64,000 bases of DNA from Streptomyces indicus (GTDB taxonomy: Bacteria > Actinomycetota > Actinomycetes > Streptomycetales > Streptomycetaceae), in assembly GCF_900100315.1 (NCBI RefSeq), contig NZ_FNFF01000001.1:496001-560000 (forward strand), read 5' to 3'. This document shows, one piece after another, positions 48,909-57,163 of this stretch (position 1 is the first letter of the stretch; each line of letters begins with the position of its first letter). Position numbers and translations under genes: made by a program. A model generated the notes under the pieces. The model was given only the letters and a program-made list of their open reading frames with translations, was not told where the DNA came from and made no database searches.

Positions 48909-50411
48909 ATGGGTATCGGCATCGTTCTGGCGCTCGCGGCGGGCGGACTGCTGCTCGCCGTGATCCTGTTCAAGGCGATGTGGCGGGTCGCCGAGCCCAA
49001 CGAGGCGCTGATCATCTCCGGTTCGAAGCACCGGACCGAGGGGCTCGGCGAGGGCATGGGGTTCCGCATCGTGACCGGGCGCGGCACGCTCGTACTGCCC
49101 GGAGTGCAGGCCGTACGGCGGCTTTCGCTCGACCTCAACGAGACCGAGCTGTCCGTGGACTGCGTCACCCACCAGGGCATTCCGCTGAAGGTCCGGGGTG
49201 TGGTGATCTTCAAGGTGGGCGACGACTTCGTGTCGATCGCCAACGCGGCCCGGCGCTTCCTCGACCAGCAGCGGCTGATGTCCGAGCGCGTGCACAACGT
49301 GTTCGCGGGTCATCTGCGGTCCATCGTGGGCGGGTTGACGGTCGAGGACATGATCCGCGACCGCGACAAGCTGACGGGGCAGACGCGGGCGGCCTGCGGT
49401 ACGGAGATGGAGAAGCTGGGGCTGATCGTGGACTCGCTTCAGATCCACGAGATCGAGGACCCGACGGGCTACATCCAGAACCTCGCGATGCCGCACGCGG
49501 CAGCCGTGCAGCGCGACGCTCGGATCGCCCAGGCGGAGGCCAACCGGCGCGCCACGGAGGCCGAGCAGCAGGCGCAGGCGCGGATGGCGGAGGCCACGCG
49601 GGACAGCGAGATCCTCCAGGCCGGCTACAAGGCGGAACGCGACCGGGCGAGCGCCGAGTCGGCACAGGCCGGGCCGCTCGCGGAGGCGGCCGCCAAGCAG
49701 GAGGTCGTGGTCCAGGAGACACGCGTGGCCGAGCTGGAGGCGCACCGCAGGGAGCAGCAGCTCCAGGCGGACGTGCGCAAGCCCGCGGACGCCAAGGCGT
49801 ACGAGACCCGTACGCTCGCCGAGGCCGAGCGGGACGCCCGGGTCTCGGCCGCGCAGGCCAAGGCCAAGGAGACCGAACTGGCCAGTGCGGCCGACGCGTC
49901 GGCCACCCGGATCACCGGTCAGGCGGACGCCGCGGCGGCCGAGGCGCGGGGTCTGGCGGCGGCCGCGGCGGTACGGGCCAGGGGCCTGGCCGAGGCGGAG
50001 GCGATCAAGGCGCGGGCGGCGGCGCTCGCGGAGAACCAGGAGGCCGTGATCGCCCAGCAACTCGCCGAGAACTGGCCGGAGATCGTCCGCGCGGGTGCCG
50101 GCGCGTTCGACTCGGTGGACAACATGGTGGTGCTCAACGGGGCGGACGGCATGAGCGACCTGCTCACGAAGGCCCTCACCATGGGCGGCACGGGCCTGGG
50201 TCTGGCACGGCAGTTGATGTCGGCGATGAACGGCGGGCAGGCGAACGGGCCGGCCGACGCACCGCAGAAGGGCCTGCTCAACGGGGGCGCGCGCAACGGA
50301 GGCGGGCCGCAGCCCGCGAACAAGGAGCCGGTGCGCCTCGACGAGGCCGTGGCGGCGAAGGAGACCACCCTCGACGAGATCGTCATCGAGGGGGTGACGA
50401 AGCCGGACTGA
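48909..50411 (+). CDS. Flotillin-family SPFH protein
   Basis: The product is 500 residues from the ATG at 48909 (AAGGGGGG upstream). One N-terminal helix (GIGIVLALAAGGLLLAVILF) anchors it. The SPFH/band-7 domain spans about 28-190 (WRVAEPNEALIISGSKHRTE, VDCVTHQGIPLKVRGVVIFK). About 200 residues of Ala/Glu/Arg-rich coiled coil follow (AQAEANRRATEAEQQAQARM ...), then NGADGMSDLLTKALTMGGTG and a Gly/Asn/Gln tail. It organises membrane microdomains as an oligomer. Its NfeD-like partner is immediately upstream. Confidence 0.9.
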   Translation: MGIGIVLALAAGGLLLAVILFKAMWRVAEPNEALIISGSKHRTEGLGEGMGFRIVTGRGTLVLPGVQAVRRLSLDLNETELSVDCVTHQGIPLKVRGVVIFKVGDDFVSIANAARRFLDQQRLMSERVHNVFAGHLRSIVGGLTVEDMIRDRDKLTGQTRAACGTEMEKLGLIVDSLQIHEIEDPTGYIQNLAMPHAAAVQRDARIAQAEANRRATEAEQQAQARMAEATRDSEILQAGYKAERDRASAESAQAGPLAEAAAKQEVVVQETRVAELEAHRREQQLQADVRKPADAKAYETRTLAEAERDARVSAAQAKAKETELASAADASATRITGQADAAAAEARGLAAAAAVRARGLAEAEAIKARAAALAENQEAVIAQQLAENWPEIVRAGAGAFDSVDNMVVLNGADGMSDLLTKALTMGGTGLGLARQLMSAMNGGQANGPADAPQKGLLNGGARNGGGPQPANKEPVRLDEAVAAKETTLDEIVIEGVTKPD

Positions 50412-50507
50412 CCCGGCTGCCGGGCCGCTTCGGCGGCTGGAAGCACACACGCCCGGACGCGGGCCGGTACCGTTCTTCCCGGCCCGCGTCCGGGCGCATC
50501 CGCGCGT

Positions 50508-51602
50508 TCAGCCCCGCGCCAGGGTCCGCCACAGCGCGGGGTCCTCGAAGTTCAGCGCCCAGATCGCGGTGTGCCGCACCCCGTACTTCCGCAGCACCGG
50601 CAGGTGCGCGGCCGTACCCCGCGCGTCCTGGTACCAGACCTCGCGGCGGCGCTTGGCGGCGCCGGTGCCTTCCGTGTACGTGAAGTGGGGCGTCTTCGAC
50701 GCGGGGTCGAGCCGGTAGCGCGCGCCCACCTTGCGCCGCAGCTCCTCACCCGACTTGGAGGTGACATGCCGGGCGCGCTCGCGCTTGCCGGAGCCCGCCA
50801 CCGGCCAGTCCCAGCCGTACGCGGGCAGCGCCATCTCGATCTTCTCGCGCGGCACGAGGCGTGTGGCGTGAGCGAGGATGTCCTCGTACCAGTCGGGCGA
50901 GGAGATCGGGCCGGGTTCGCCGCCGGCCCAGTGCAGGTTGTACGCCATGATCCGCAGCCGGTCGCTCGCGGCGCCGAGCCGACGGTAGTCCCAGATCCGG
51001 CCGTTGCCGCGGGCCTGCGGCGAGACGGTGGTGACGCACAGCTTCCGATCGGCGTGCAGCCGCCGGCACAGCGCGGTGATGAACTCGGCGTATCCGGCGC
51101 GCACGCGGCGGTACTCGGCCTCGGGGGTCGGCGCGTGCGTCTCGTAGTCGATGTCGATGCCGTCGTACGCCCGGCTGCGCACCGTCCGCACCAGCGCGTC
51201 GACGTGGGCGGTGCGCCGCTCAGGGTCCGTGACGAGGGCGGCGAGCCGGCCGGGCGCCATCCGCTCGTGCACCGTGGGCACCACCTTGATCCCGGCCTCG
51301 CGCAGGCCGTCGATCACCTTCCGGTCCCCCGCGCCGCGGTGCGGCAGCACGCTTCCGTCCGCCTTCGCCTCGTACCAGAACGGGCTGACGGTGTGCAGCT
51401 GGTCCTTGTGGCGCAGAGCGGTGGCGTAGGCGGCTTCCTGGTCCCAGTACGGCAGCCAGCCCGAGACGGTGCGCGGCGGCGGTGCGGCTTCGCGGTCCGT
51501 GCCCGCCGCCCCCGCTCCCGTGTCCGTGTCCGGTGGTGCGGGCGGTGCGGCGGCGAGGGTCAGGAGGAGGGCTGCGGCGGCGAGAACGGTGCGGGCTGAC
51601 AT
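50508..51602 (-). CDS. Secreted glycoside hydrolase family 18 protein
   Basis: The product is 364 residues. Residues 1-22 form a signal peptide (MSARTVLAAAALLLTLAAAP), followed by a Pro/Thr/Asp linker. The TIM barrel carries VSGWLPYWDQEAAYATALRH, YDGIDIDYETHAPTPEAEYR (DxxDxDxE; catalytic Glu), LRIMAYNLHWAGGEPGPISS and MALPAYGWDWPV. This is the chitinase/YaaH-SleL-like GH18 group acting on beta-1,4-GlcNAc polymers or peptidoglycan outside the cell. There is no carbohydrate-binding module. It is divergent from the PemK-like gene at 51738. Confidence 0.85.
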   Translation of the reverse strand: MSARTVLAAAALLLTLAAAPPAPPDTDTGAGAAGTDREAAPPPRTVSGWLPYWDQEAAYATALRHKDQLHTVSPFWYEAKADGSVLPHRGAGDRKVIDGLREAGIKVVPTVHERMAPGRLAALVTDPERRTAHVDALVRTVRSRAYDGIDIDYETHAPTPEAEYRRVRAGYAEFITALCRRLHADRKLCVTTVSPQARGNGRIWDYRRLGAASDRLRIMAYNLHWAGGEPGPISSPDWYEDILAHATRLVPREKIEMALPAYGWDWPVAGSGKRERARHVTSKSGEELRRKVGARYRLDPASKTPHFTYTEGTGAAKRRREVWYQDARGTAAHLPVLRKYGVRHTAIWALNFEDPALWRTLARG

Positions 51603-51737
51603 GCGCCGAGCCTGCGGCGGGACCCCGGCCCTCGCGCTGCGGGCTGCTCCGTACAGGCTCTAACGTGACCCGCGAGAGCGGACCGGGCGCGGGCCCGGGG
51701 CCGGGTGCGAGGACAGGTGCGAAGGGCGGAGCCGGGA

Positions 51738-52193
51738 ATGACGGACCAGCAGGCGATCGGGCAGGACTACGTGCCGGGACGCGGCGGACCGCATGCGACC
51801 ACCGAGGCCGAGCCCCACGAGATGGGTGCCGTCCAGATGGAGTACGCGCCCGCCCACGACGGGGATCCCGACCCGGGAGAGATCGTGTGGACCTGGGTGC
51901 CGTACGAGGAGAACGACGGGCGCGGCAAGGACCGGCCCGTCCTGATCGTGGCGCGCGAGGCGGCCGGCACGCTGCTCGGGATCCAGCTCTCCAGCAAGCG
52001 CCATGACCACGACCGCGAATGGGTGGCACTCGGCAGCGGGCCGTGGGACAGCTCGGGCCGTGACTCCTGGGTGGATCTGGACCGGGTGCTGCGCATCCAC
52101 GAGCAGGGGATGCGGCGCGAGGCCTGCGCCCTGGACCAGGGGCGGTTCAACCTGGTGCGGCTGAGGCTGCGGGAGCGGTACGGCTGGAGCTGA
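51738..52193 (+). CDS. PemK/MazF-like protein without antitoxin
   Basis: The product is 151 residues. The first 45 are an acidic, low-complexity lead. Then comes PGEIVWTWVPYEENDGRGKD, RPVLIVAREAAGTLLGIQLS and DSWVDLDRVLRIHEQGMRRE, the small beta-barrel of PemK/MazF (PG-x-IVWxxVP, RPVLIV). MazF proteins are mRNA endonucleases, but no antitoxin gene is adjacent: the neighbours are GH18 (divergent) and TIGR02452 (convergent, 23 bp). It is either an orphan or a member recruited for another role. GGAG lies 7 bp before the ATG. Confidence 0.75.
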   Translation: MTDQQAIGQDYVPGRGGPHATTEAEPHEMGAVQMEYAPAHDGDPDPGEIVWTWVPYEENDGRGKDRPVLIVAREAAGTLLGIQLSSKRHDHDREWVALGSGPWDSSGRDSWVDLDRVLRIHEQGMRREACALDQGRFNLVRLRLRERYGWS

Positions 52194-52216
52194 CTCTCCG
52201 CTGCGCCGGTGCGGAA

Positions 52217-53035
52217 CTAGGCGGCGGGAAAGGCCTGTTCGAAGGCGGCACGCGTGCGGCCCTGACGGTCGAGGACGCCGAACACGACCTGCTCGAAGTG
52301 GCCGGCGAATCGGCCTTCGCCGGTGAGCAACGCCCGGAAGGTGCCGGCCACTTGGGCCGGATCGTTCTGGAACACCCCGCAGCCCCAGGCCCCCAGGACG
52401 AGGTGCCGGTAGCCGTGGGCGACGGCCGTCTCCAGGACGCGCTCGGCGCGCGCGGCGAGGACGGGGCCGATGCGGTGCGCCTCGTCGGGCCGGCTGCGGC
52501 GGATCACCCCGGCGTTGGGCGCGGGCGAGGTCAGGAAGCCCACGGTGTACGGCTCTTCGAGCAGCCGGCCGCTGTCGTCGCGGAACACCGGGACGGCCGG
52601 CGTGTGGATGACGCGGTCCGTGTAGAAGGGGTCGCGGTGGGTGCGGTGGTGCTCGTAGTAGGCGGGCGCCTCGCGCAGGCAGGTGTACAGGGCGGAGGCT
52701 CGGCACAGCGCCTCCTCCTGGGCCTGGGCGCCGTTGAGGTAGCCGCCGCCCGGGTTGCGCGCGGAGGCGAAGTTCAGGGCGGCGACCGGTGCGGCGCTCT
52801 CGCGCGTCAGCCGCCGCGCCGCCTCGGTGCTGCTCTCCGGCGTGACCTCGAAGGCCGTCGTGTGGACGGGGTCCACGGAGCAGGGCACGGGCTGCGGGCC
52901 GTGCAGCGTGGTGCCGGACCGTGCGGCCGCGATCGCGTCCGCGAGGTCGACGGTGCGGCCGCCGGGTGCGGTGTACCCGCCCGCTGCGACGACGGCCTCG
53001 GTCGCGGCGGCAAGGCTGCGCAGACGTGCGCTCAT
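52217..53035 (-). CDS. TIGR02452 / microbial PARG-like protein
   Basis: The product is 272 residues from the ATG at 53035. ALNFASARNPGGGYLNGAQA, QEEALCRASALYTCL contains the GGG-x-QEE poly(ADP-ribose) glycohydrolase signature, with the catalytic Glu pair. VIHTPAVPVFRDDSGRLLEE and LVLGAWGCGVFQNDPAQVAG complete the macrodomain-like fold typical of TIGR02452. Expected activity: removal of ADP-ribose from proteins, or ADP-ribose processing. It is convergent with the PemK-like gene; no DarT or ART toxin is next to it. Confidence 0.8.
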   Translation of the reverse strand: MSARLRSLAAATEAVVAAGGYTAPGGRTVDLADAIAAARSGTTLHGPQPVPCSVDPVHTTAFEVTPESSTEAARRLTRESAAPVAALNFASARNPGGGYLNGAQAQEEALCRASALYTCLREAPAYYEHHRTHRDPFYTDRVIHTPAVPVFRDDSGRLLEEPYTVGFLTSPAPNAGVIRRSRPDEAHRIGPVLAARAERVLETAVAHGYRHLVLGAWGCGVFQNDPAQVAGTFRALLTGEGRFAGHFEQVVFGVLDRQGRTRAAFEQAFPAA

Positions 53036-53135
53036 GCGTGGATCCCCCGTGGTGGTGCGTGCGATGTCGTACGGCTCGCATCCTGCTCCGCGCCGGCCGC
53101 GCCCGGCAACGCATTTCCGTACGGCTGCGCCGCCC

Positions 53136-53450
53136 GCACCCCGCCAGACACGACCCCGCACCCTCACGGGTGACCTTGTGCTCGTCGGCGAGCTTGAAGT
53201 CGGCCTCGGGGCCGCCGAGTACGCCGGTGTACGCGAGCAGCGCCACGCCCGCGTTCTTCGCGGCGTCGATCACGGCCCGGTGCTGGGGCACGCGCTGACC
53301 GACCTCGCTGCCGGAGATCAGCAGCACGCGGTCGCCCGCCTGGAAGGCACCGGCCAGGGTCTCCGGCTGCCCGTAGTCGGCCACCCGCAGCTCGACCCCG
53401 CGCTCGGCCAGGTGGCGAGCCCGCACCCCGTCACACGCGACCCCGCACCC
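53136..53450. repeat. 28-bp direct repeats flanking a gene fragment
   Basis: Copies at 53136-53163 and 53423-53450 match at 25 of 28 positions (GCACCCCG ... CGACCCCGCACCC). They bracket the NmrA-like fragment at 53170-53426 exactly, as if the fragment arrived or was duplicated between them. Confidence 0.65.
53170..53426 (-). pseudogene. Internal fragment of a quinone-oxidoreductase/NmrA-like gene
   Basis: The frame reads HLAERGVELRVADYGQPETL, AGAFQAGDRVLLISGSEVGQ ... AVIDAAKNAGVALLAYTGVL, the middle of a QorB/NmrA NAD(P)-binding protein. The N-terminal GATGxLG nucleotide loop and the whole C-terminal half are missing. It lies between 28-bp direct repeats and ends just before the solute-binding protein stop. 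It is not functional. Confidence 0.75.
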
Positions 53451-53463
53451 GCCGCCGACCGCC

Positions 53464-54741
53464 CTACTCCTCGCGGGGGTCCAGGGTCTCCGTGATCTGC
53501 CGTGAGGCGGCGCGTGCCGCCTGCTCCGGGTCGCCGCCCGTCAGGACCTCCGTCATGTACCTCTTGATCGGGTTGTCGGCCTCGACCGCCGCCCAGCGCG
53601 GGGAGTTGGGGGTGGCCCGGCCGCGGGCGGCGCCCTTCGCCATCGCCGCCGCGCCCGGGTTGGCGGCGACCGCGGAGGCGAGCGTGGTCTTGTTGGGGAC
53701 GTAGTCCATGGTGGTGGCGAGCTCCTTCTGCCAGCGCTCGCCGGCCAGGGCCTTGACCACGTCCAGGGCCGCCCACTCCTGGTCGGTGCGCTCGGGGATC
53801 ACCAGGTCCGAACCGCCCGTGAACACCGCACACGGCTGTCCGGCCTTCTTGCCGGGCACCGGGAAGTAGCCGATCTTCCCGGCGAGTTCGGGGTTGGTCT
53901 CCTCGATCAGCTTCGCCGCGCCCGGCACCGTGATGATCTGCGCGACCTTCCCCTTGGCGAACACCTCGGCCTGCGGCGGCGTCTGCTCGTCGGCGTCCTT
54001 CGGACCCTTGCCGAGCGCCTGGAGCCGCGCGTAGAAGTCCATGCCCGCGCGCGCCTGCGGGGTGTCGAGGGCGCCGGTCCACACGCCGTCCTTGTCGACG
54101 GCGAGTTCGCCGCCCTCCTCCCAGATGAATCCGGCGAGCGTGTACCAGTCCTGGCCGGCGAGGTAAATACCCTGCTGCGGACCGGAGTTGAGCTTCTCCG
54201 TCTGCTCCAGCCACTCCTCGCGGTCACGGGGCAGCTTGTCGATGCCGGCGGCCGCGAACAGGTCCTTGTTGTAGAGCACGACGCGGTTGGCCGCGTACCA
54301 CGGGATGCCGAACTGGGAGCCGTTGACGGCGCCCGGCTCGGCGAGACCGGGCAGCCAGTCCTCGCCGCCGAGGTCGCGCAGCGACTCCAGGGAGAGGTCG
54401 AGCACGCCGCCCTGCTCCACGTACTGCGCGACCTGCGTGTTGCCGACCTCGATCACATCGGGTGCGGACGGGTCCTCGCTCTCCAGCGCCTTGCCGACCT
54501 TCTCTCCGATGCCGGTCCACTCCTGGATGCGGATGTCCAGTTCCACGCCGCCGTGTTCGGCCTCGAACTCCTGCTTGAACTTCTTCAAAAAGCCCTGCGA
54601 GGCACTGTTCTGCATGAGCCACACCGTGACCGTGTCGCGGCCCTCGGAGCCGCCGAAGGACACGCTCCCGCAGCCGCTCAGGGCGGCCAGCGTGAGCAGG
54701 GACAAAGGCACGGCAAGGACTCGGCGGTTCACGCGGCTCAC
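53464..54741 (-). CDS. Sugar ABC-transporter substrate-binding lipoprotein
   Basis: The product is 425 residues from the GTG at 54741. Signal peptide with lipobox LTLAALSGCGSVSFG (Cys about 24). The mature protein is an extracellular solute-binding family 1 fold: TVTVWLMQNSASQGFLKKFK, PDVIEVGNTQVAQYVEQGGV, GIPWYAANRVVLYNKDLFAA, PGKKAGQPCAVFTGGSDLVI. It is tethered outside the membrane and binds an oligosaccharide-type ligand. No permease or ATPase gene is adjacent, so it must use a transporter encoded elsewhere. A DasR-box-like palindrome lies 79 bp upstream. Confidence 0.85.
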   Translation of the reverse strand: MSRVNRRVLAVPLSLLTLAALSGCGSVSFGGSEGRDTVTVWLMQNSASQGFLKKFKQEFEAEHGGVELDIRIQEWTGIGEKVGKALESEDPSAPDVIEVGNTQVAQYVEQGGVLDLSLESLRDLGGEDWLPGLAEPGAVNGSQFGIPWYAANRVVLYNKDLFAAAGIDKLPRDREEWLEQTEKLNSGPQQGIYLAGQDWYTLAGFIWEEGGELAVDKDGVWTGALDTPQARAGMDFYARLQALGKGPKDADEQTPPQAEVFAKGKVAQIITVPGAAKLIEETNPELAGKIGYFPVPGKKAGQPCAVFTGGSDLVIPERTDQEWAALDVVKALAGERWQKELATTMDYVPNKTTLASAVAANPGAAAMAKGAARGRATPNSPRWAAVEADNPIKRYMTEVLTGGDPEQAARAASRQITETLDPREE

Positions 54742-54817
54742 CTTCGGCGCAGGGACACGGAAGTTCGCCCGACGTGGGGGGAAGCGCGGTGACGCTTGTA
54801 CGGGTGTGACGCTGGAG

Positions 54818-54833
54818 TTTGGTATGGACCAAA
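54818..54833. promoter_or_regulatory. DasR-box-like palindrome (dre-like)
   Basis: TTTGGTATGGACCAAA is a 6-bp dyad; its centre TGGTATGGACCA matches the DasR-responsive element core TGGTCTAGACCA at 10 of 12 positions. It is placed upstream of the orphan sugar-binding lipoprotein. DasR (GntR family) controls GlcNAc/chitin uptake in Streptomyces, so a chito-oligosaccharide ligand is suggested. Confidence 0.5.
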
Positions 54834-55023
54834 GGGACGGTCAAGGGGCCAGCCTGCACGGTCTCACCACTTGACACGAAACGTTCTCAATACGTGACAC
54901 AGTCCGGCCGTTCTCCCGCACGTCCCGGCCCCGCATTCCGGCACGTCCCCCGTCTCGCGCGGCACGGGTGCATCAGGCACCGTGGAGTGGACCGAGTGAC
55001 CAGCCGAAAGGAGTGCGACCGCC

Positions 55024-55239
55024 ATGTCGGACCACACGTACCGGGTCACGGAGATCGTCGGCACCTCGACCGAAGGCATCGACCAGGCCGTGCGCAACGG
55101 GATCGCCCGCGCCGCGCAGACGCTGCGGGGCCTGGACTGGTTCGAGGTGACGCAGGTGCGCGGCCACATCGAGAACGGCGAGGTAGCCCACTTCCAGGTG
55201 GGCCTCAAGGTCGGCTTCCGGCTGGAGGAGGCGGACTAG
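55024..55239 (+). CDS. Dodecin
   Basis: The product is 71 residues with AAAGGAG 9 bp before the ATG. It is a whole-length dodecin: [67 protein letters not shown]. The beta-alpha-beta-beta order and the Trp that stacks on flavin are present. Dodecins form 12-mers that store FMN/riboflavin or CoA in the cytosol. It is monocistronic, convergent with the HAD phosphatase. Confidence 0.9.
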   Translation: MSDHTYRVTEIVGTSTEGIDQAVRNGIARAAQTLRGLDWFEVTQVRGHIENGEVAHFQVGLKVGFRLEEAD

Positions 55240-55279
55240 CCGGCGGTCCCGGCGGCCCGAGCGGCCTGCGGCCGCTCCC

Positions 55280-55768
55280 TCAGGTGCGGCCTTCCTTCTC
55301 CTGCGCCTGCCGCAGGGCCTCGGACTCCTGGGCCCAGCGCGCCCGTACGACACGGAAGCCGGCGCGCTCGGCGGCGTCGCACACCAGCTCGTCGTCGTCC
55401 ACCAGCATCCGCACCTCGCGGCCGCGGGCCAGTCTGCGCAGCACCTCCAGCTTGGTGATGCGGGCGGGCCTGCGGTCGCTGTTCCGCCGCATGTACATGC
55501 GGCCCTCCGGCAGCCCGTGCCGCGCCAGCCACGCCTCTGTGTCGGCGCGGCAGCGCTCGGGCCGGCCGGTGAGGTACTGGATCTCGCACTCCTCGGCGCT
55601 CGTCAGGACCAGCTCGATTCCGCGCGCGAGCGGCGGATCGTCGGGCGCGGCGGCGAAGAAGCCGTCCCAGTCGCGCGGCTTGCGCTCCAGGAAGCGCTGC
55701 CGGTGCGCGGTGTCGGCGAGGGTGTTGTCCAGGTCGAATACGGCCACGGGGCGGCGGGCGGCGTCCAT
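55280..55768 (-). CDS. HAD-superfamily phosphatase
   Basis: The product is 162 residues from the ATG at 55768. Motif I is VAVFDLDNTLADTAHRQRFL (nucleophile Asp), motif II is IQYLTGRPERCRADTEAWLA (Thr), the Lys is in the TKLEVLRR helix, and motif III is VRMLVDDDELVCDAAERAGF. It resembles the acid-phosphatase / polynucleotide-kinase 3'-phosphatase HAD group; the substrate is unknown. The same frame is open for more than 3.6 kb upstream through the antisense of the LLM and UvrA genes, but that part is a shadow. Confidence 0.8.
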   Translation of the reverse strand: MDAARRPVAVFDLDNTLADTAHRQRFLERKPRDWDGFFAAAPDDPPLARGIELVLTSAEECEIQYLTGRPERCRADTEAWLARHGLPEGRMYMRRNSDRRPARITKLEVLRRLARGREVRMLVDDDELVCDAAERAGFRVVRARWAQESEALRQAQEKEGRT

Positions 55769-55819
55769 GCGCCCCACGATAGCCAGGGAATCCTGAGCGC
55801 CTCGCGGTGTTGTACGGGT

Positions 55820-56917
55820 GTGACCACGACCGATGCAGCCGCCGCCGTCCTCGCCCGGACCAGGTTCTCCGTGCTCGACCGCTCCCGTACGCGCACGGGA
55901 CAGGATCCCGCGCAGTCGCTGCGGGACACGGTGCGGTTCGCCCAGCAGGTGGAGGCGCTCGGCTACCACCGCTTCTGGGTGTCCGAGCACCACAGCGTGC
56001 CGGGTGTCGCGGGCTCGGCGCCGACAGTGCTCGCCGCGGCGGTGGCGGCGGCGACCTCCACGATCCGGGTGGGCACCGGCGGGGTCATGCTGCCCAACCA
56101 TCAACCGCTCGTCGTCGCCGAGCAGTTCGGGGTGCTCGACGCGCTGTATCCCGGCCGGATCGACATGGGGCTGGGCCGCAGCGTCGGCTTCACGGGCGGG
56201 GTGCGCAAGGCGCTCGGCCACGGCAAGGACGACGCGGAGGACTTCGCCGGGCAGCTGGAGCTGCTGCTCGGCTACCTGACCGGTACGCAGACGGCCCACC
56301 CGCAGGTGCACGCGTATCCGGCCGAGGGCCGTCGTGTCCCGCCGTTCGTCCTGGCGATGGGCGAAGGTGCCGACATCGCGGCGGGGGCCGGGCTGCCCCT
56401 GGTGATCGGCGATCTCCGCGGCCGCTCGCGCATGACCGAAGCCGTCGAACGCTACCGGGACGGATTCAAGCCCTCCGTGTGGGCGGAGGAACCGTACGTG
56501 ATGATCGCGGGCGAGGTGGCGGTCGCGGAGACCGCGGAGGCGGCGCGGCGACTCCTGATCCCCGAGGCATGGTCGATGGCGTACTCGCGCACGCACGGCG
56601 TGTTCCCGCCGCTGGAGCCCGTCGAGGCGACACTGGCGCGCGAGCTGTCGCCGAAGGAGCGCGACCTCTTCGAGTCCGGTCTGCGCGGCAAGCTCTACGG
56701 CACGGAGGACGAGGTCAGGACGGCCCTGGCCGAGGTGATCACGGCGACGGGCGCGGACGAGGTGCTGGTGACTACGTCGACGTACGACCGGGACGAGCTC
56801 CTGAACTCGTTCACGAGACTGATGTCGGCGATGGGGCCCCCTTCGGCCCGTGGGCAGCTTGCTGCCGGTGCGCAGCTTTCTGCCGGTGGGGCAACTGTCA
56901 GCCCGTCCGGCGTTTGA
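55820..56917 (+). CDS. LLM-class flavin-dependent oxidoreductase (MsnO8-like)
   Basis: The product is 365 residues from the GTG at 55820. Luciferase-like family phrases: TRFSVLDRSRTRTGQDPAQS, FAQQVEALGYHRFWVSEHHS, IRVGTGGVMLPNHQPLVVAE QFGVLDALYPGRIDMGLGRS. These match the 'alternate luciferase-like monooxygenase' group using FMNH2 or F420. The last 30 residues (PPSARGQLAAGAQLSAGGAT onward) have no family character: the gene runs into the dispersed repeat at 56899, which supplies the stop codon. No strong ribosome site. Confidence 0.8.
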   Translation: MTTTDAAAAVLARTRFSVLDRSRTRTGQDPAQSLRDTVRFAQQVEALGYHRFWVSEHHSVPGVAGSAPTVLAAAVAAATSTIRVGTGGVMLPNHQPLVVAEQFGVLDALYPGRIDMGLGRSVGFTGGVRKALGHGKDDAEDFAGQLELLLGYLTGTQTAHPQVHAYPAEGRRVPPFVLAMGEGADIAAGAGLPLVIGDLRGRSRMTEAVERYRDGFKPSVWAEEPYVMIAGEVAVAETAEAARRLLIPEAWSMAYSRTHGVFPPLEPVEATLARELSPKERDLFESGLRGKLYGTEDEVRTALAEVITATGADEVLVTTSTYDRDELLNSFTRLMSAMGPPSARGQLAAGAQLSAGGATVSPSGV

Positions 56918-57055
56918 GGACGAGCGCCGTCCAGGCGCGATACGGGGGCAAGGGGCGAAGCCCCAAAGTGGGTGCAGGGGGCGAAGCCCCCGCGTGGGTG
57001 CCCACCAAGGGGTCCGGGGGCGGAGCCCCCGGTTTCGGGAAGGGGCGGGTAGGGG
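56899..57055. repeat. Dispersed Streptomyces GC-rich intergenic repeat
   Basis: It begins CAGCCCGTCCGGCG and carries three nested palindromes: GGGGCGAAGCCCC (56952-56964), GGGGGCGAAGCCCCC (56977-56991) and CCGGGGGCGGAGCCCCCGG (57014-57032), ending in GGGAAGGGGCGGG. This layout recurs between genes in many Streptomyces genomes and often acts as a terminator-like structure. Here it also contains the LLM stop codon. Confidence 0.75.
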
Positions 57056-57163
57056 AATTCCGCCCGCCGCAGGCGCCACCCACCTCAGCCCAAGCCGACC
57101 CGCACCACAGCGCACCGCACCCACAAACGCCCATACCCCCACCGCCACCCCCACCCTGAGATC

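Noticed and set aside
51738..53035. DarT-DarG type ADP-ribosylation toxin-antitoxin pair
   Set aside because: The PARG-like gene is TIGR02452-type and its neighbour is a PemK fold, not a DarT transferase; the genes are convergent rather than an operon.
53464..54741. Complete sugar ABC importer operon
   Set aside because: No permease or ATPase genes lie within several kilobases; only the binding protein is present.
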